Source: Syngnathus acus
Lineage: Eukaryota > Chordata > Actinopteri > Syngnathiformes > Syngnathidae
Reading direction: 5' to 3'
Assembly: GCF_901709675.1 (NCBI RefSeq)
Contig: NC_051099.1
Span: forward strand, 9,498,501-9,562,500
DNA: 64,000 nucleotides
Shown: one piece after another, positions 40,155 to 52,225 of the stretch
How the letters are laid out: every line of letters starts with the position of its first letter
How positions within the stretch are numbered: position 1 is the stretch's first letter
Program-made: the position numbers and the translations under genes
The notes under the pieces: generated by a model
Database searches by the model: none
Told to the model about the DNA's origin: nothing
What the model saw: the letters and a program-made list of their open reading frames with translations, nothing else

Positions 40155-40642
40155 ATTGGCCATAAGCAACCTACAAGTTCACGAGGTCGGTGTGTCTGAC
40201 CACAAACTTATTCAAATGGAACTGCCTTTCCCACGCCCCCACTCCAAACCCAAGCGGCAAATCTCATTCAGAAATTTCAAAAACATCAACCAAGACACTA
40301 TAGCACAGGACCTCCAGCTTCTCTCCTCCTCCTCTGCAACCTTTCCATCAGTCAGCAAGGCAGTGGACCATTACAATAACTCTTTGGCCAAACTTCTAGG
40401 TATCCACGCCCCCCAAAAAACCAAAACAGTCACTTTTTCACGCTCAGCCCCCTGGTACACCAGTGAGCTGCGTCTGATGAAGTCAACTGGACGCATCCTG
40501 GAGCGTCGTCTCAAAGCCTCAGGACTGACCGTGCACAAACAGGCCTACAAAGAACATCAGAAGGCCTACTCAAAAGCCCTAGGGACTGCACGTGCCCAGT
40601 TCTACTCCAATATCATAAACAATACCCCTGTAAATTCAAAAC
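40155..40642 (+). pseudogene. L2 LINE, third piece (linker between endonuclease and RT)
   Basis: Continues the L2 frame after the target duplication: VGVSDHKLIQMELP ... ISFRNFKNIN, up to NNTPVNSKQ. It is then cut by another LINE at about 40643 and resumes at 42651. Confidence 0.8.
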
Positions 40643-42650
40643 AGCCCCTCCTCCTCCACAAGAGCAGCCCCTGTGCCTCTCTGCTGATAGCGTGAGGAGG
40701 GCGCTTGCCGCTATCACCACTCGTAAGGCGGCGGGCCCTGACAACATCCCGGGTCGAGCGCTGAAGGACTGCGCTGGGGAGCTGACGGGTGTCTTCACGG
40801 ACATCTTCAACATTTTCCTGCAGCAAGCCGTCGTCCCTTCGTGTTTCAAGGCTGCCACCATCGTACCTGTGCCGAAGAAATCTGCCCCGTCCTGCTTCAA
40901 TGACTACCGCCCCGTGGCACTGACGCCCATCATCATGAAGTGCTTTGAGCGGCTTGTCATGGAGCACATCAGATCCATTCTACCCCCCACCATAGACCCC
41001 TTCCAGTTTGCGTACCGAGCCAAACGGTCCTCTGAGGATGCCATCTGCTCGGCCCTCACCCACCTGGAGAGTAGGGACTCGTAAGTGAGATTGCTGTTTG
41101 TGGACTTCAGTTCTGCCTTCAACACCATTGTGCCACAACGACTCATCTGCAAACTCGCCAAGCTGGGCCTCAGTACCTACCTCTGCAACTGGCTACTATA
41201 CTTCCTCAGTCAGAGACCTCAGGTGGTACGTGTTGGCGACAAGATCTCCGCCAGCATCACGCTGAGCACGGGGGCCCCCCAAGGCTGCGTGCTCAGTCCG
41301 CTGCTCTTCAGCCTGCTGACGCATGACTGCGCTGCAACCTACAGCGCCAACCGCATGGTGAAATTTGCTGACGACACGACTCTGGTGGGTCTCATCACCA
41401 AGGGCGACGAGACTCAATACAGGTTGGAGGTTGACCTTCTGACCACGTGGTGCAAGGACAACAACCTCCTGCTGAACGTCAACAAGACCAAGGAGATTGT
41501 TGTTGACCGGAAGGGTCACACCCGACACCTGCCGCTGACCATCGACGGTGCTGTGGTGGAGAGAGTGAGCAGCACCAGGTTCCTGGGGGTGCACATCAGT
41601 GAGGATCTCTCCTGGTCCACCAACACCGCATCACTGGTGAAGAAGTTAAAGTTAAAGTTAAGTTAAAGTCCCAATGATCGTCACTCACACATCTGGGTGT
41701 GGTGAAATTTGTCCTCTGCATTTAACCCATCCCCGTGTGATTTTAATCCATCCCCTGGGGGAGAGGGGAGCAGTGAGCAGCAGCGGTGCCGCGCTCGGGA
41801 ATCAGTTGGTGATCTAACCCCCCAATTCCAACCCTTAATGCTGAGTGCCAAGCAGGGAGGCAATGGGTCCCATTTTTATAGTCTTTGGTATGACCCGGCC
41901 GGGGTTTGAACCCACAACCTTCCAGTCTCAGGGCGGACACTCTAGGCCACTGAGCTGGCCCAGCGCCGCCTGTACTTCCTGCGGAAACTCAGGCGAGCGT
42001 GTGCTCCTCCGGCCGTCATGACTACATTTTACCGTGGCACCATTGAGAGCGTCCTCTCCAGTTGTATTGCTGTTTGGGGTCGTAGCTGCACTGACTACAA
42101 CATGAAGGCCCTCCAGCGCATAGTGAACACGGCTGGTAAGATTATTGGTGCTTCACTCCCCTCCTTGAAGGACATTTACACCTCCCATCTCACCCGCAAG
42201 GCGACCACGATTGTGAGTGATGTGAGTCACCCCGCTCATTCTTTGTTCGATCTTCTGCCCTCTGGGAAGAGGTACAGGAGCCTGCGCTCCCGCACCACCA
42301 GACTCACCAACAGCTTCGTACTCCAGGCTGTTAGGATTCTGAACTCTCTCCCCCCTTTTGCGTAGCGTCCTGTACTTTTGCGCCATATTCTGACTGTCTG
42401 CTGTATGCACGCTTGCTCCGTTTTGCTCCTCTTATTTATTTATTTATTGTGTTATTTGTTTATTTATTATTTATTCATCACTCTTATTCATTGTTTGTGC
42501 CTTCTTGTTTTTATTTTGTGTTGTTTGCTTGTATGTATGTCGTGTACTATGTCTTGTCACCGTGGGATAGTGGAAACGTAATTTCGATTTCTTTGTGTGT
42601 CTTGGCATGTGAAGAGGTTGACAATAAAGCAGACTTTGACTTTTGACTTT
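40643..42650 (+). mobile_element. Second Rex1/CR1-like LINE, 5'-truncated, holding a SINE
   Basis: It encodes reverse transcriptase only, in pieces: [41 protein letters not shown] and [13 protein letters not shown] at 41082-41084 breaks the frame, and the SINE at 41646-41957 splits the thumb. The frame resumes as AQRRLYFLRKLRRACAPP. The 3' end is AATAAAGCAGACTTTGACTT with a short TTTGAC tail. Confidence 0.85.
41646..41957 (-). mobile_element. tRNA-type SINE, complete copy (TTAAAG-tailed family)
   Basis: On the - strand it starts with a tRNA-like head (CTCAGTGGCCTAGAGTG as the A-box region, GGTTCAAACCC as B box) and ends in (TTTAAC)n. Insertion is between GTGAAGAAG and GCCCAGCGCC of the LINE, whose reading frame resumes exactly. 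No target duplication longer than a base or two is visible, which is unusual. Fragments of the family lie at 12321, 18853 and 45411. Confidence 0.8.
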
Positions 42651-44555
42651 CAACCATCAACCACTTTCTCAAACCCCAACCCACCACTCCAACAGAATCC
42701 TCAGAGGTAGTGTGCAATAACTTTATGACCTTCTTTACTGCTAAGGTTGACAACATCTGCACCCAGCTCCTCTCCTCTTTTGGCCCCACCACTTCACCTC
42801 CTCCCCCCTTCCTTCCACCCGGGACAGTCCAGCCTCTCCGCTGCTCCTCCCCTATCTTGCAGTCGGAGGTAGAGGACATCATCAAAATGATGAAACCCTC
42901 CACATGTGCCCTGGACCCTTTCCCCACAGCCCTCATTAAACAACAAACCTCAGCCATCAGTCCCCTAATAACCAATGTCATCAACCTCTCACTCCAGTCT
43001 GGCTCTGTACCCCCTGCATTGAAGACTGCCATCATTACCCCCCTGCTCAAAAAACCCTCACTTCACCCGGACAACCTTGCCAACTACAGACCGATATCTA
43101 ACCTCCCGTTCCTCTCCAAGGTTCTGGAAAAAGTGGTAGCTGCCCAACTTCACACTCATCTCACCCGCAATAACATCGCTGAGAAATTTCAATCCGGTTT
43201 TCGCTCTGGCCACAGCACTGAAACAGCACTTGTTAGGGTCACCAACGACCTTCTCATGGCTGCCGATGCCGGCTCCCCGTCACTCCTCATTCTGTTGGAT
43301 CTGTCCGCTGCATTTGACAGTCCACCACAATATCCTCCTTAACCAACTTCACTCCACTGGATTCTCTGGCACTGCTCTAACCTGGCTTCAGTCCTACCTC
43401 TCAAACCGAACCGAGTACGTTTCCCTGGGAGGGAAAAAATCCGACACTCACACTGTCACCTCCGGTGTCCCCCAGGGATCTGTACTCGGTCCTACCCTCT
43501 TCACTCTCTACATGCTACCCCTCGGCAATATAATCAGGAAGTTCGGCATCTCATATCATTGTTATGCGGACGACACCCAGCTATACCTCAAACTCGACCC
43601 CCCGCCCTCCATAACCCAGCCTCCTCCATCTCCCTCATCCATCCTCTCCCTGTGTCTGGAGGAGATAAAGGCGTGGATGAATCTCAGCTTCCTGCAGTGA
43701 CAAAACCCAAGCCATGTTAATTGGCACTCCCCATCAGATCCATACCTGCCCAATAACAAGCATCTCATTCGCCGGTCTCACTATTACCCTCTCAGCCACT
43801 GTCACCAACCTGGGTGTGAAACTGGACCCTCAACTCAACCTAGAGTCACACATAAAACACATCTGCAAAACCTCCTTCTTCCACCTCAGGAATATTTCCA
43901 AACTCCGCCCCACACTTACCCTGACGGATGCTGAGAAACTTGTCCACGCCTTTATCTCCTCAAGGCTAGACTATTGTAACGCACTCCTCATCGGGATCCC
44001 TAGCAAGAGCCTCCAGAGGTTTCAGTACATCCAAAACAGCGCTGCTAGGATCCTGATGAGGGTGCGGAAAAGCTACCACATCACACCCATCCTCCGTTCT
44101 CTGCACTGGCTCCCCATCAAATTCCGAATTGATTATAAGATCGCCCTCCTCACTCACCATTGTATCCTCGGACATGCTCCCCCATACCTCAAAGAACTCC
44201 TTGCCCCAAAACCTGCCACCCGAAGCCTCCGCTCATCTAATTCACACCTTCTCCACGTCCCGAAAACCAAGCTGCGCACCATGGGCGACCGGGCCTTCTA
44301 CCATACAGCCCCTACACTGTGGAACTCCCTCCCCGACCACCTAAGAGCACCCCAATCCACTGACTCTTTCAAAACCGGACTTAAAACTCACCTCTTTACC
44401 TTAGCATTTCCGTAATTTCTCTCATATCCTGGTTGTCGTCCAGTTGTTTTATACTTGTCCTTGTTTTGTTTTCTTGTTTTTATTTGCCATGTAGCACTTT
44501 GAGATTCCTCCGAATATAAAGTGCGTTATAAATATAATTTATTATTATTATTATT
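42651..44555 (+). pseudogene. L2 LINE, last piece: reverse transcriptase, two frameshifts
   Basis: The frame runs [49 protein letters not shown] and, after a shift near 43320, GVPQGSVLGPTLFTLYM and YADDTQLYL. A second shift near 43695 leads to the C-terminal domain ending at 44415. The catalytic residues are still readable but lie in different frames. The 3' UTR and (ATT)n tail end at 44555. Confidence 0.85.
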
Positions 44556-44667
44556 ACCGGGGAGGGAGATAATGTGATGCGAAATTCTGGACCGAGTAGA
44601 ACTCCTGAAGGAGAAAAACAATTTAGTTTGCAGAGTTAAGAGCTCCAAAAGGTTTTCAGACTCTTAC

Positions 44668-44900
44668 CTAGGCTCCCTTTCCAGCTGCTATCTTTGCATT
44701 CTTCAATGATGGCTGAGCTACTGAGTACAGTGCAATGAGAAAGCAGTCCTGAACTTCCAGGGCAAGTATTAGACATCAGTGACTTGGAGGGCCTCATTGT
44801 ACACGGCGCATCTGGCTTGATTGTCTCCTTCTTGGAGCGCTGGTGGAGTACCTTGATCATAGCATCCTTCTCTATGATCTGGGCATGGAGATTCTTGATC
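44668..44900 (-). CDS. amot: amot coding exon (end of coiled coil)
   Basis: Acceptor TTTTCTGTCATAG precedes 44900 and donor GTAAGAG follows 44668. The frame gives [20 protein letters not shown], then [28 protein letters not shown] and DSSWKGSLG, which line up in order with vertebrate angiomotin. Angiomotin is a junctional scaffold that binds YAP/TAZ, Merlin and Patj-type polarity proteins. Entry phase (one base completes a codon) fits the exon at 51623-51742, and exit phase 1 fits 19632-19886. The intron that follows is about 24.8 kb, nearly all transposon. Confidence 0.9.
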
Positions 44901-45285
44901 CTATGACAGAAAATAAAGGATAGACCTGTCCAAACTCCGGCCTGGGGCTAATAATGCAGCCTGTGTTTAAATTCCCACCAGCCTGCAGCCTCTGGCATAC
45001 AATCAATAATGTGTGGGTAGTCAGCACTATTGACACAGGAGAAAATATACATGTACAAAAAATAATTTACACTTCACCAGAAGATAGCAGCAGACCTGTT
45101 GCCATGGTCTCGAGTGCTTTTGGATATACACTTTGAGCGCACTACTCTGTAGACTTAAACTTACTTTCTGAGGGGTAGGAAGACATATATGGTGCCCCCC
45201 CCTGACATTTTTTTCATCCCTTTTATGTTTATAAGGAGAAATGTTATTTTCAGGGAATAATGGACTTTTATTACAATATCAATTA
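44901..45285. other. amot intron, no feature recognised
   Basis: The acceptor region for the exon at 44900 lies at its left edge. The rest shows no repeat or coding signal I can name. Confidence 0.4.
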
Positions 45286-46005
45286 CCGTTTTTTTCCGTG
45301 TATAATGCGCCCCCATGTATAATACGCACCCTAAAAATGGCATGTTGATGCTGGAAAAAAGCCTGTACCCATGTATAATACGCACCCAATTTTTTTTTTT
45401 TTTTTTTTTTTAAGTCCCAATGATCGTCACACACGCAGGGAGGCAATGGGTCCCATTTTTATAGTCTTTGGTATGGTCTTAACTAGGCTGGATGTATTTT
45501 TTTTTTGTTGGCGTTGATTTCTCCGACTGCCCGTAAAGGCACCACCGCGATCAGATGAAAAGAGAGGAAAGTGACGTGCGGACATGTGAAAAAGGCGGCT
45601 CTGTATGGGAGAGACGTTGAAGAGGAATAAAAACACCCTTGGAAACCAAAACTTGCCCCTCGTCGTGACTCGGAGCCGCAACAAATGTTTCGGATTTGTG
45701 TAGGGTACATTGTGACAGCAAACGAGCAGGTGATCGAGCAAGCGTCTGATACGAGAGCATTGCGTTCGTATGGAGCGTGTTTGAAGTGAACAGCAGAGAC
45801 GAAAGGAACATGGCAAAGTGTTGTGAAATAAAATATTACCTGTAATACGCATTTTGTTATTTGCTGATTGTATTAAACTATCACATTCATTGTCAGTCAA
45901 GAAGAGAAGAGGACTATTATCCCTTCTTTGACGAAATGACCAGAGCACAGTACAAACACACTATTGTCGGTCAGTCCTGTTGTTGGTTTTGTTGTACCAT
46001 GATTT

Positions 46006-46042
<37 letters not shown>

Positions 46043-46152
46043 ATTTAAAAAAAAAAAAATTAAAAAAAATTTGTACCCATGTATAATGCGCACCCCAGAT
46101 TTTAGGACAATAAATTAGTTAAATTTTGCGCATTATACACGGAAAAAAACGG
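45286..46152 (-). mobile_element. Pogo-like element, family B, copy 4
   Basis: Ends CCGTTTTTTTCCGTGTATAA and TTATACACGGAAAAAAACGG, flanked by TA on both sides (45284-45285, 46153-46154). It shares the interior of copy 3 but lacks the amplified monomers, and contains an internally deleted SINE fragment (about 45411-45476) plus long T and A runs. Non-coding. Confidence 0.85.
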
Positions 46153-46314
46153 TAATCATTCTTTAACTGATTTATATTTCTAAATAAATGCTTTTAGGAC
46201 ACACTTACATGCAATTTTAAATATTCTCAGGATACATTTGTGGCCTTTTTTGTCTCTTGAATGGCTTTCAAAAGTGCTGGCTCTTAATGGACACAAAAGC
46301 ACATCCATCTAATC

Positions 46315-47778
46315 CAGGGGTGGGCAAACGTTTTGACTCGCGGGCCGAACTGGGTTCTAAATTTGGACCGGAGGGCCGAACCAGGAGCAGATGGACGTAG
46401 TGTTTGTGTGAAGTAATATAAGCGACCTGTAAAGGTCATTGCATAAAAGATTTTGGCCTTTAGTAGGTAGTAAAGCATGGATATTCCAAACAAGTTTTTT
46501 GAAAACAAATGCATTTATTAACAGCATTAAAAAAAATAAAATCACTAAAAAACTGCTATCAGTGATTCTCATAAAATACGACACTATTATTATGAATAAC
46601 AGTCTCCATCACTTCAGTGCCTGCAGGTCAGATTAATGAAAAATGTTTATCTTATGAGATCACATCAAACAGCAAACATTCTGACCAAATATATCATCTT
46701 GAAGAATCGGTGAAAGCATACATCCAAATAAAGTAATCAAAACGGCAACACCGTGAGTGGTATCTGAACATCAGAGCAGAGTTTTAACTCACAAACACCT
46801 GGTAACAGAGGTGAGGAAACGGGAAACACTTCCTTAAAGTAAGCCTTAAGAACTTTACAGGTTAAGATTACCGTAATTTTCGGACTATAAGTCGCACCGG
46901 AGTATAAGTCGCACCAGCCATAAAATGCCCAAAAAAGTGAAAAAAAACCATATATATGTATATAAGTCGCTCCTGAGTATAAGTCGCCCCCCCACCCAAA
47001 CTATGAAAAAAAACCGCGACTTATAGTCCGGAAATTACGGTAGTCGCAAACAGGTGGTGCATCAATGTCCTTGAGCATCCTGCATTGTTTGAAAATGAGA
47101 ATGGTCGCTAGTTTCAATCCCTGCTATGTGTACAAATCATATTCAAAATGCATTTTTTTACAACAAACTTGAGAGCCTCCCCTTCATTTTCAGTGGGAAC
47201 AGTGTTGTTGGTCTCCCTTTTTTGCTAGTGCATCATAGTCTGGAGTAAAATTTGTTGTGGCAATTCTTAGGAGAGATCCGTTTACCTCAATCTGTGACGG
47301 GTTGATGTGGCTGAACGTCACGTCGCGTACGTCGAGCCAAATTGGCCACTCTTAACATTCGGCACTCACTTCTTTTCTTCGGGCCACTCATTTTAATGGA
47401 AGGATTCCAGGGGAAGGTTTGTGGGTGGCTTTAGCGTAAAACTGTATCTGAAAGCTCAGCGAGCGAATTACAAGAATGCTGTCGTCACAGCCCACGCTCT
47501 AAATTCGGGACTGATACAAATAGAGCGCGAGTGCGCCATGTCCGTACTACTGAGTACGTACGTACACGCACTTGTGAGTGTGCACCGAGCTTTCTGACAC
47601 GGCTTCCGGTAGTAAATGCGCAGGCGAGCGGTTCCCCATCTACTGGGGAAACGCAGTCATTGCAGGCAAAATGACAAAAAAAAAAGTTTAATAATACAAT
47701 TAATTCAGGGTTGGCGGGCCGGATTAAACGGTCCCGTGGGCCGGATGTGGCCCGCGGGCCGTAGTTTGCCCACCCCTG
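46315..47778. mobile_element. Non-autonomous hAT element with 8-bp target duplication
   Basis: Inverted ends CAGGGGTGGGCAAACG...GCGGGCC and GGCCCGCGGGCCGTAGTTTG then CCCACCCCTG. Both flanks are ATCTAATC (46307-46314 and 47779-47786). No transposase frame is present. A GTCGC-type MITE (46871-47040) is nested in it. Confidence 0.92.
46871..47040. mobile_element. GTCGC-type palindromic MITE
   Basis: Ends CCGTAATTTTCGGACTATAA and TTATAGTCCGGAAATTACGG, flanked by TA on both sides, 170 bases. Its outer bases match those of the family B elements, suggesting related transposases. A fragment is at 363-442. Confidence 0.9.
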
Positions 47779-47904
47779 ATCTAATCCAATGACAGAACAT
47801 TAATGCTCAATAAAAAACAGCAAAGATCCAAAGTTGTGTGCTCAAGGGACTATGCAGGTGAGAAGGCGAACTTCCAAATAAACCTTAGTGTGCCAAAAAC
47901 TACA

Positions 47905-47990
47905 TCAGGGGTGTCAATCGTACGGGCTGCGGGCCGAAATCAGCCTGTCAGGGGGTTTAGTCCGCCCCGCGGGATAAATCTACATCAATT
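47905..47990. mobile_element. hAT end fragment
   Basis: CAGGGGTGTCAATCGTACGG followed by GCGGGCCGAAATCAGCC resembles the left end of a hAT element related to 46315-47778. No matching right end follows. Confidence 0.45.
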
Positions 47991-48116
47991 AAAAAAAATA
48001 AAATGAAAGATTTATTTGTCCACTTGGGACGCTATCTTTTTGTCAAACCAGAATACCTGATGCAATACTGCACGTTACGAGTGACGAGTATGTGAGCCAG
48101 GACATTGGAAGGAGTA

Positions 48117-48506
48117 CCGTATTTTCCGCAATATAAGGCGCACCGGATTATAAAGCGCACCTTCAATGAATGGCCCATTTTAAAACTTTGTCCATATATA
48201 AGGCGCACCGGATTATAAAGCGCATAGAATAAATAACTCAACGTTGCTCAAACGTTAATGCAATCACGATATAGTAACACTCGAAATAGTGAAAACAATA
48301 ACAATATATCAATAACTCAACGTTGCTCAAACGTTAATATCACACAACACACAAAATAAACATGTAAAGTTTACATTCATAAATTAGTCCTCATCCACGA
48401 ATCTATATTGGTCCATATATAAAGCGCACCGGATTATAAGGCGCACTGTCAGCTTTGAGAAAATTTGAGGTTTTTAGGTGCGCCTTATAATACAAACTAA
48501 ATACGG
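48117..48506. mobile_element. GGCGCACC-type MITE with TA target duplication
   Basis: Begins CCGTATTTTCCGCAATATAA and ends CGCCTTATAATACAAAC...ATACGG, flanked by TA (48115-48116, 48507-48508). CCATATATAAGGCGCACCGG-like units occur internally in tandem. The ATAAGGCGCACC end links it to the transposase remnant at 11010-11441. Confidence 0.85.
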
Positions 48507-48508
48507 TA

Positions 48509-50705
48509 TGTGGAAGCATACACTAATTTATTAGACTGACTTTTTCTGTGTCTTCTTGGGGGTATTTTTAGCAAGTGTAGAAAATGAGAACAGGTTCCCC
48601 CCTCCCCAAGCAAAATTAGGAAATCAAGAATAAGGTAACATTAATTTTTTGTTATGAAGGTTTGAAAAAGCAAAAATAAAACTGTTTCTACTTCCAATAT
48701 TTTTGTTGGAACGTTTTTGCATGTCTGGACCCTGGTCTATAAGGTTGGTCGAGATAGTGGACCTCTTGCCAATTTATTTGGGGACCCCTGGTCTAGAGCA
48801 TGTGGATTAAGAGTGGACTCTACTAAGAGTACTATTTCATTGCTTATCAGACAACTGGGTCCCTAGATCGCATTCCGATTTTTTATGAATACGCAAAATG
48901 GAGTAGTCACGGAAGTCACATGTGAACAATAATATCCTGTCTTTAGTCTTCTTATTGACCCTTGAGGGGAATCCAAACAAATGGAAGGAGGACAAATAGA
49001 CAAATTAGCAACTTTTTTTTTTGCGAGGAAAACCTCTAACCTGCAAATAGCGAAAACATGTCTTTTTGGTCAGCTTATAGGTTTTGGATAACTTGTTCAA
49101 AGCTAGCAAAGGTATCATCAATATATAGATCTGAATACTATAATACCCTTATCATACAAGGTTTTAAAGCCATTGTCTACTAATGATGGCTGAAAAAGGT
49201 GATATGGTGTGGTAATATATGGATGGTATAATTGGGGAATAGATAGAAACACTTTGAATACCCAAACATTTTTTAAATTGGTTCACAATATGTAAGGAAT
49301 GAGTTACAACCACAGTAGAACTCCTGATCGCGATGCTAATTCGTTTCAGAGGAAGCGTCGAGAAGCGAATCCGTCGCGTTCCAAAGCAGTTTGTCTAATT
49401 TTGTCTAAAACAGTACATATAACCACAAAAAAAAGACAAACATACTGGAAAGCACAGCCTTACACTGTTCGTGTACAGCGCTTGACATGTCAGACATTCA
49501 AAAGACAAATAATGAGCTCGAAATAAATGAAACATGACAAAATAACACTATTTAAATGAAAAATGTATGCACTTACCCAAGGTAGAAGAGCCAAAGTCCC
49601 GAAAATAATGTCACAAAAGCAAATTAATGTGAACGAAAAGCATGGCTATTGTTAACAAATACAGTGTGATGCATGTAAACGCACACAGGCACCTGTACCT
49701 ACCGTGTCATTGCGCATGAGCAAAAGTTGTGCTGGTGTGTTGTATTTTGTGGGTATGTAAACGCACACAGGCACCTGTACCTACCGTGTCATTGCGCATG
49801 AGCAAAAGTTGTGCTGGTGTGTTGTATTTTGTGGGTATGTTCATTCCTGAAAAGGCCTCGCATTAAAGCTTGCTCTTAAAAAGATCCGTTGTCCAGCCTC
49901 TTAAATATAACATACAGTAGCTTTCTTTTTACATGGTTGTTATTGCGTGAACTCAACTCTTCATCTTGAACCCCCTTGATTGTGGTCTCGCCGGTGCAGC
50001 TTTATGGCTATTATTTACAAATACGTACAGTAGCTTTCATTTTACACGGCTGTTATCGCGTGAATCATGCTGAGAGTTGAGTTCTTGTTGAGAGTTGAGT
50101 TCTTGTAGCCTTGCAGGGGCAGCTTTCCGGAAGCGGGCCACGCACGACTGCAGCCGGGTGTCACAATGGTTTAACACCTACCACACACAACAATGCCAAC
50201 TAACGTCGGTTTTCGAAGCGTTGTCCGAGAACCGAGGCAAAGCTTTCCTGACATTTGCGTCAAACTCCGAATGCCAACATTGTCTTTGATTGTGCCATTC
50301 ATGGTAGAGGATGGAAGGAAGTGAATGTGGACTATTAGTGAACGTTTCAGTCTGGAGCCAAGCAGGGATCTTATTGTCTCTAATTTGTAACCACAGGAAA
50401 AGTTTGCAGGTGATGTAGAGCAGAAGCTCTGCGTACAGAGAGACTGTATGTGTTCAACTACCACTTACGATACCTTGTATGATATTACTGCTTCTGAGAG
50501 TAACAGAAACCTGTCGAGGAGGAGGGGGAAGAATGTTATTTTTCAGCGCTTCCGTATACACCACTAAAAGAAGGGGGGAACGTTATCTTAAAATTTATTG
50601 TAAAAATCAGTCGGAAACCCATCCCGGCCGGCTGGGGGCTTTACCACTTTGAAGGGCCATTATAGCATTATTAATTCAGATTTTCTTCCAGTCTCATTTT
50701 AAAAT
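48509..50705. other. amot intron, mostly unrecognised; one perfect tandem duplication
   Basis: Apart from the 82-bp duplication at 49673-49836 nothing is recognisable. A short stretch near 50203-50240 (GGTTTTCGAAGCGTTGTCCG) is similar in style to the ends of pogo-like family A but lacks a partner. Confidence 0.4.
49673..49836. repeat. Perfect 82-bp tandem duplication
   Basis: Unit starts ATGTAAACGCACACAGGC at 49673 and again at 49755; the two units appear identical, so the duplication is recent. Confidence 0.85.
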
Positions 50706-51125
50706 CTGTCTCACGCCTGTGCCACACACCTTCCACACTACTTCCAGCCGGTGACCTTCCACTCAGTCACAGCCACGCCCCTCCCATCAAGACAATCACC
50801 TGCACCTGTCATGACCAATTAGCAAGTCCCTATTTAAACACATTCAGTCGGCTACCCCTGCCTTGTGCCTCGTTCCTTGCCTTGTGCCTTGCTCTATTCC
50901 TAGTTGCCGACCCGATTTGCCGTATATTGACCGACTATGCCTGCTCGCCACCTGCCCCAATCAACTGCCCGTTACCGACTTTGCCCGTTCGCTGCCTGCC
51001 CTGACTAACTGCCCGATCACGATCACGTCCTCGACCAGTCCCTCGAACCACGCCGTGCCAAAATCTCCACCACCTCATTCCCCAGATACATTGAATAAAC
51101 ACAGTGTTTGCACTTGGCCGCTCGC
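50706..51125 (+). mobile_element. Probable Ty3/gypsy solo LTR
   Basis: CACCTGCACCTGTCATGACC then CCCTATTTAAACAC (TATA-like, about 50830) and TGAATAAACACAG (polyadenylation signal, about 51093) are arranged as promoter, R region and polyadenylation site of a Sushi-like gypsy LTR. No gag or pol adjoins. The exact ends were not determined. Confidence 0.5.
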
Positions 51126-51622
51126 TTTTGACAAAAGTCAGAATCAATTTCCAGAATATTCATATCAGGAAAAAAAAGGTAAAATCAGTCACAGCCAGCT
51201 ATGGAGTCTGAAGTATACAATTTCGAATAAAACTAAATAAAGCAATTATTGATAATCTGATGAGCTGTCAAGGAGTCATCCGGTAACATAATTTGTGATA
51301 TATTACAAAATGACGCTTTTTGACAAAGTTGATGGGCTAATAATTCGGATGAATTACCCCCCTCTTCATAAAATCTGCAATGGGATTTTAGGACAAGCCT
51401 CTCTGCCTGAGTACTGGTCAAGAGGTCAGTCACTAGCTCAATAAATCAGGGGTTGGGGAGTTGGCTATAAGTTTATCCAGATCTTAATACCTGACATATA
51501 ATTTTTCAAATTACTCACCATTCGTTTTCCTGATTTGGGCTGACCAAGAATTGGTCATTAAATAGAGTGGCTTTATCCTCATTCATTACTAAAAAAAATG
51601 AAGGCATCTTGAAATATGTTAC

Positions 51623-51742
51623 CTGCTTTCCATGTCCAAACATTGGCGATTAGCCATTAGAATATCTTTTTGAATGTGGGCTTCCACTGATGTGTCATAG
51701 CTGCTGCTGCGAGAATGGCTTAACATTGTGACAAAGGTGTCC
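51623..51742 (-). CDS. amot: amot coding exon
   Basis: Acceptor GTCTTTTTTAG and donor GTAACA border 120 bases. The frame, needing two bases from the previous exon, reads [20 protein letters not shown] and [11 protein letters not shown], matching the angiomotin segment just before the exon at 44668-44900. Two expected upstream exons, covering the next part of the coiled coil, were not found between here and 56843. Confidence 0.85.
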
Positions 51743-51994
51743 CTAAAAAAGACAACTGTAGTGAGAAGGGTGAAACAAAAACATTCTGTGTTGAGACTGC
51801 TGTAACCAGTGAGTATACATTTAGAAAATATGTTGTAGCATTCACACACAACTGATGTATACCTGTAGTAAATGATTTTGGCATGAAATATTGTTAAAGT
51901 TCGAAAAGAATGGGTATGAACCAACTTAATTCCTGTAACCCAATTTGAGCACTAAAGGTTGTATCCTGGTAATTTCCACTCACTGATTGTCTTC

Positions 51995-52225
51995 TGGCGG
52001 CTCGGTGGAGCCCTGGTTAGCACGTCCGCCCCACAGTTAGGAGGGTGCCGGTTCGATTCCACCTTCGACCCTCCCTGTGTGGAGTTTGCACGTTCTCCCC
52101 GTGCCCGCCTGGGTTTTCTCCGGGCACTCCGGTTTCCTCCCACATCCCAAAAACATGCTTGGTCGGCCAATTGTGCACTCCAAATTGCCCATAGGTGTGA
52201 GTGCGAGTACGGACGGTTGTAAAAA
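51995..52225 (+). mobile_element. tRNA-derived SINE, 3'-truncated copy
   Basis: Same family as 19179-19545: GGCGGCTCGGTGG head, GGTTCGATTCC B box, then ATCCCAAAAACATGCTTGGT. It stops before the (GGAT)n tail. Confidence 0.85.

Larger units (their letters stand above)
35400..44555 (+). mobile_element. L2-type LINE split by three later retrotransposons
   Basis: The pieces are about 35400-35870, 39009-39099, 40155-40642 and 42651-44555. Read together in order they give an L2-type endonuclease (DIMCLTETWQPP; LGDVNIHVD; LDLIIS; VSDHKLIQMELP) and then reverse transcriptase. The 3' end is the L2-like AAAGTGCGTTATAAATATAA with an (ATT)n tail. Frameshifts and the insertions make it dead. Its left end abuts the Polinton; the exact junction between 35385 and 35450 cannot be fixed without a family consensus. 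Confidence 0.85.

Noticed and set aside
48509-49672. Search for amot or other host exons
   Set aside because: No frame over 75 codons and no splice-bordered block resembling angiomotin.
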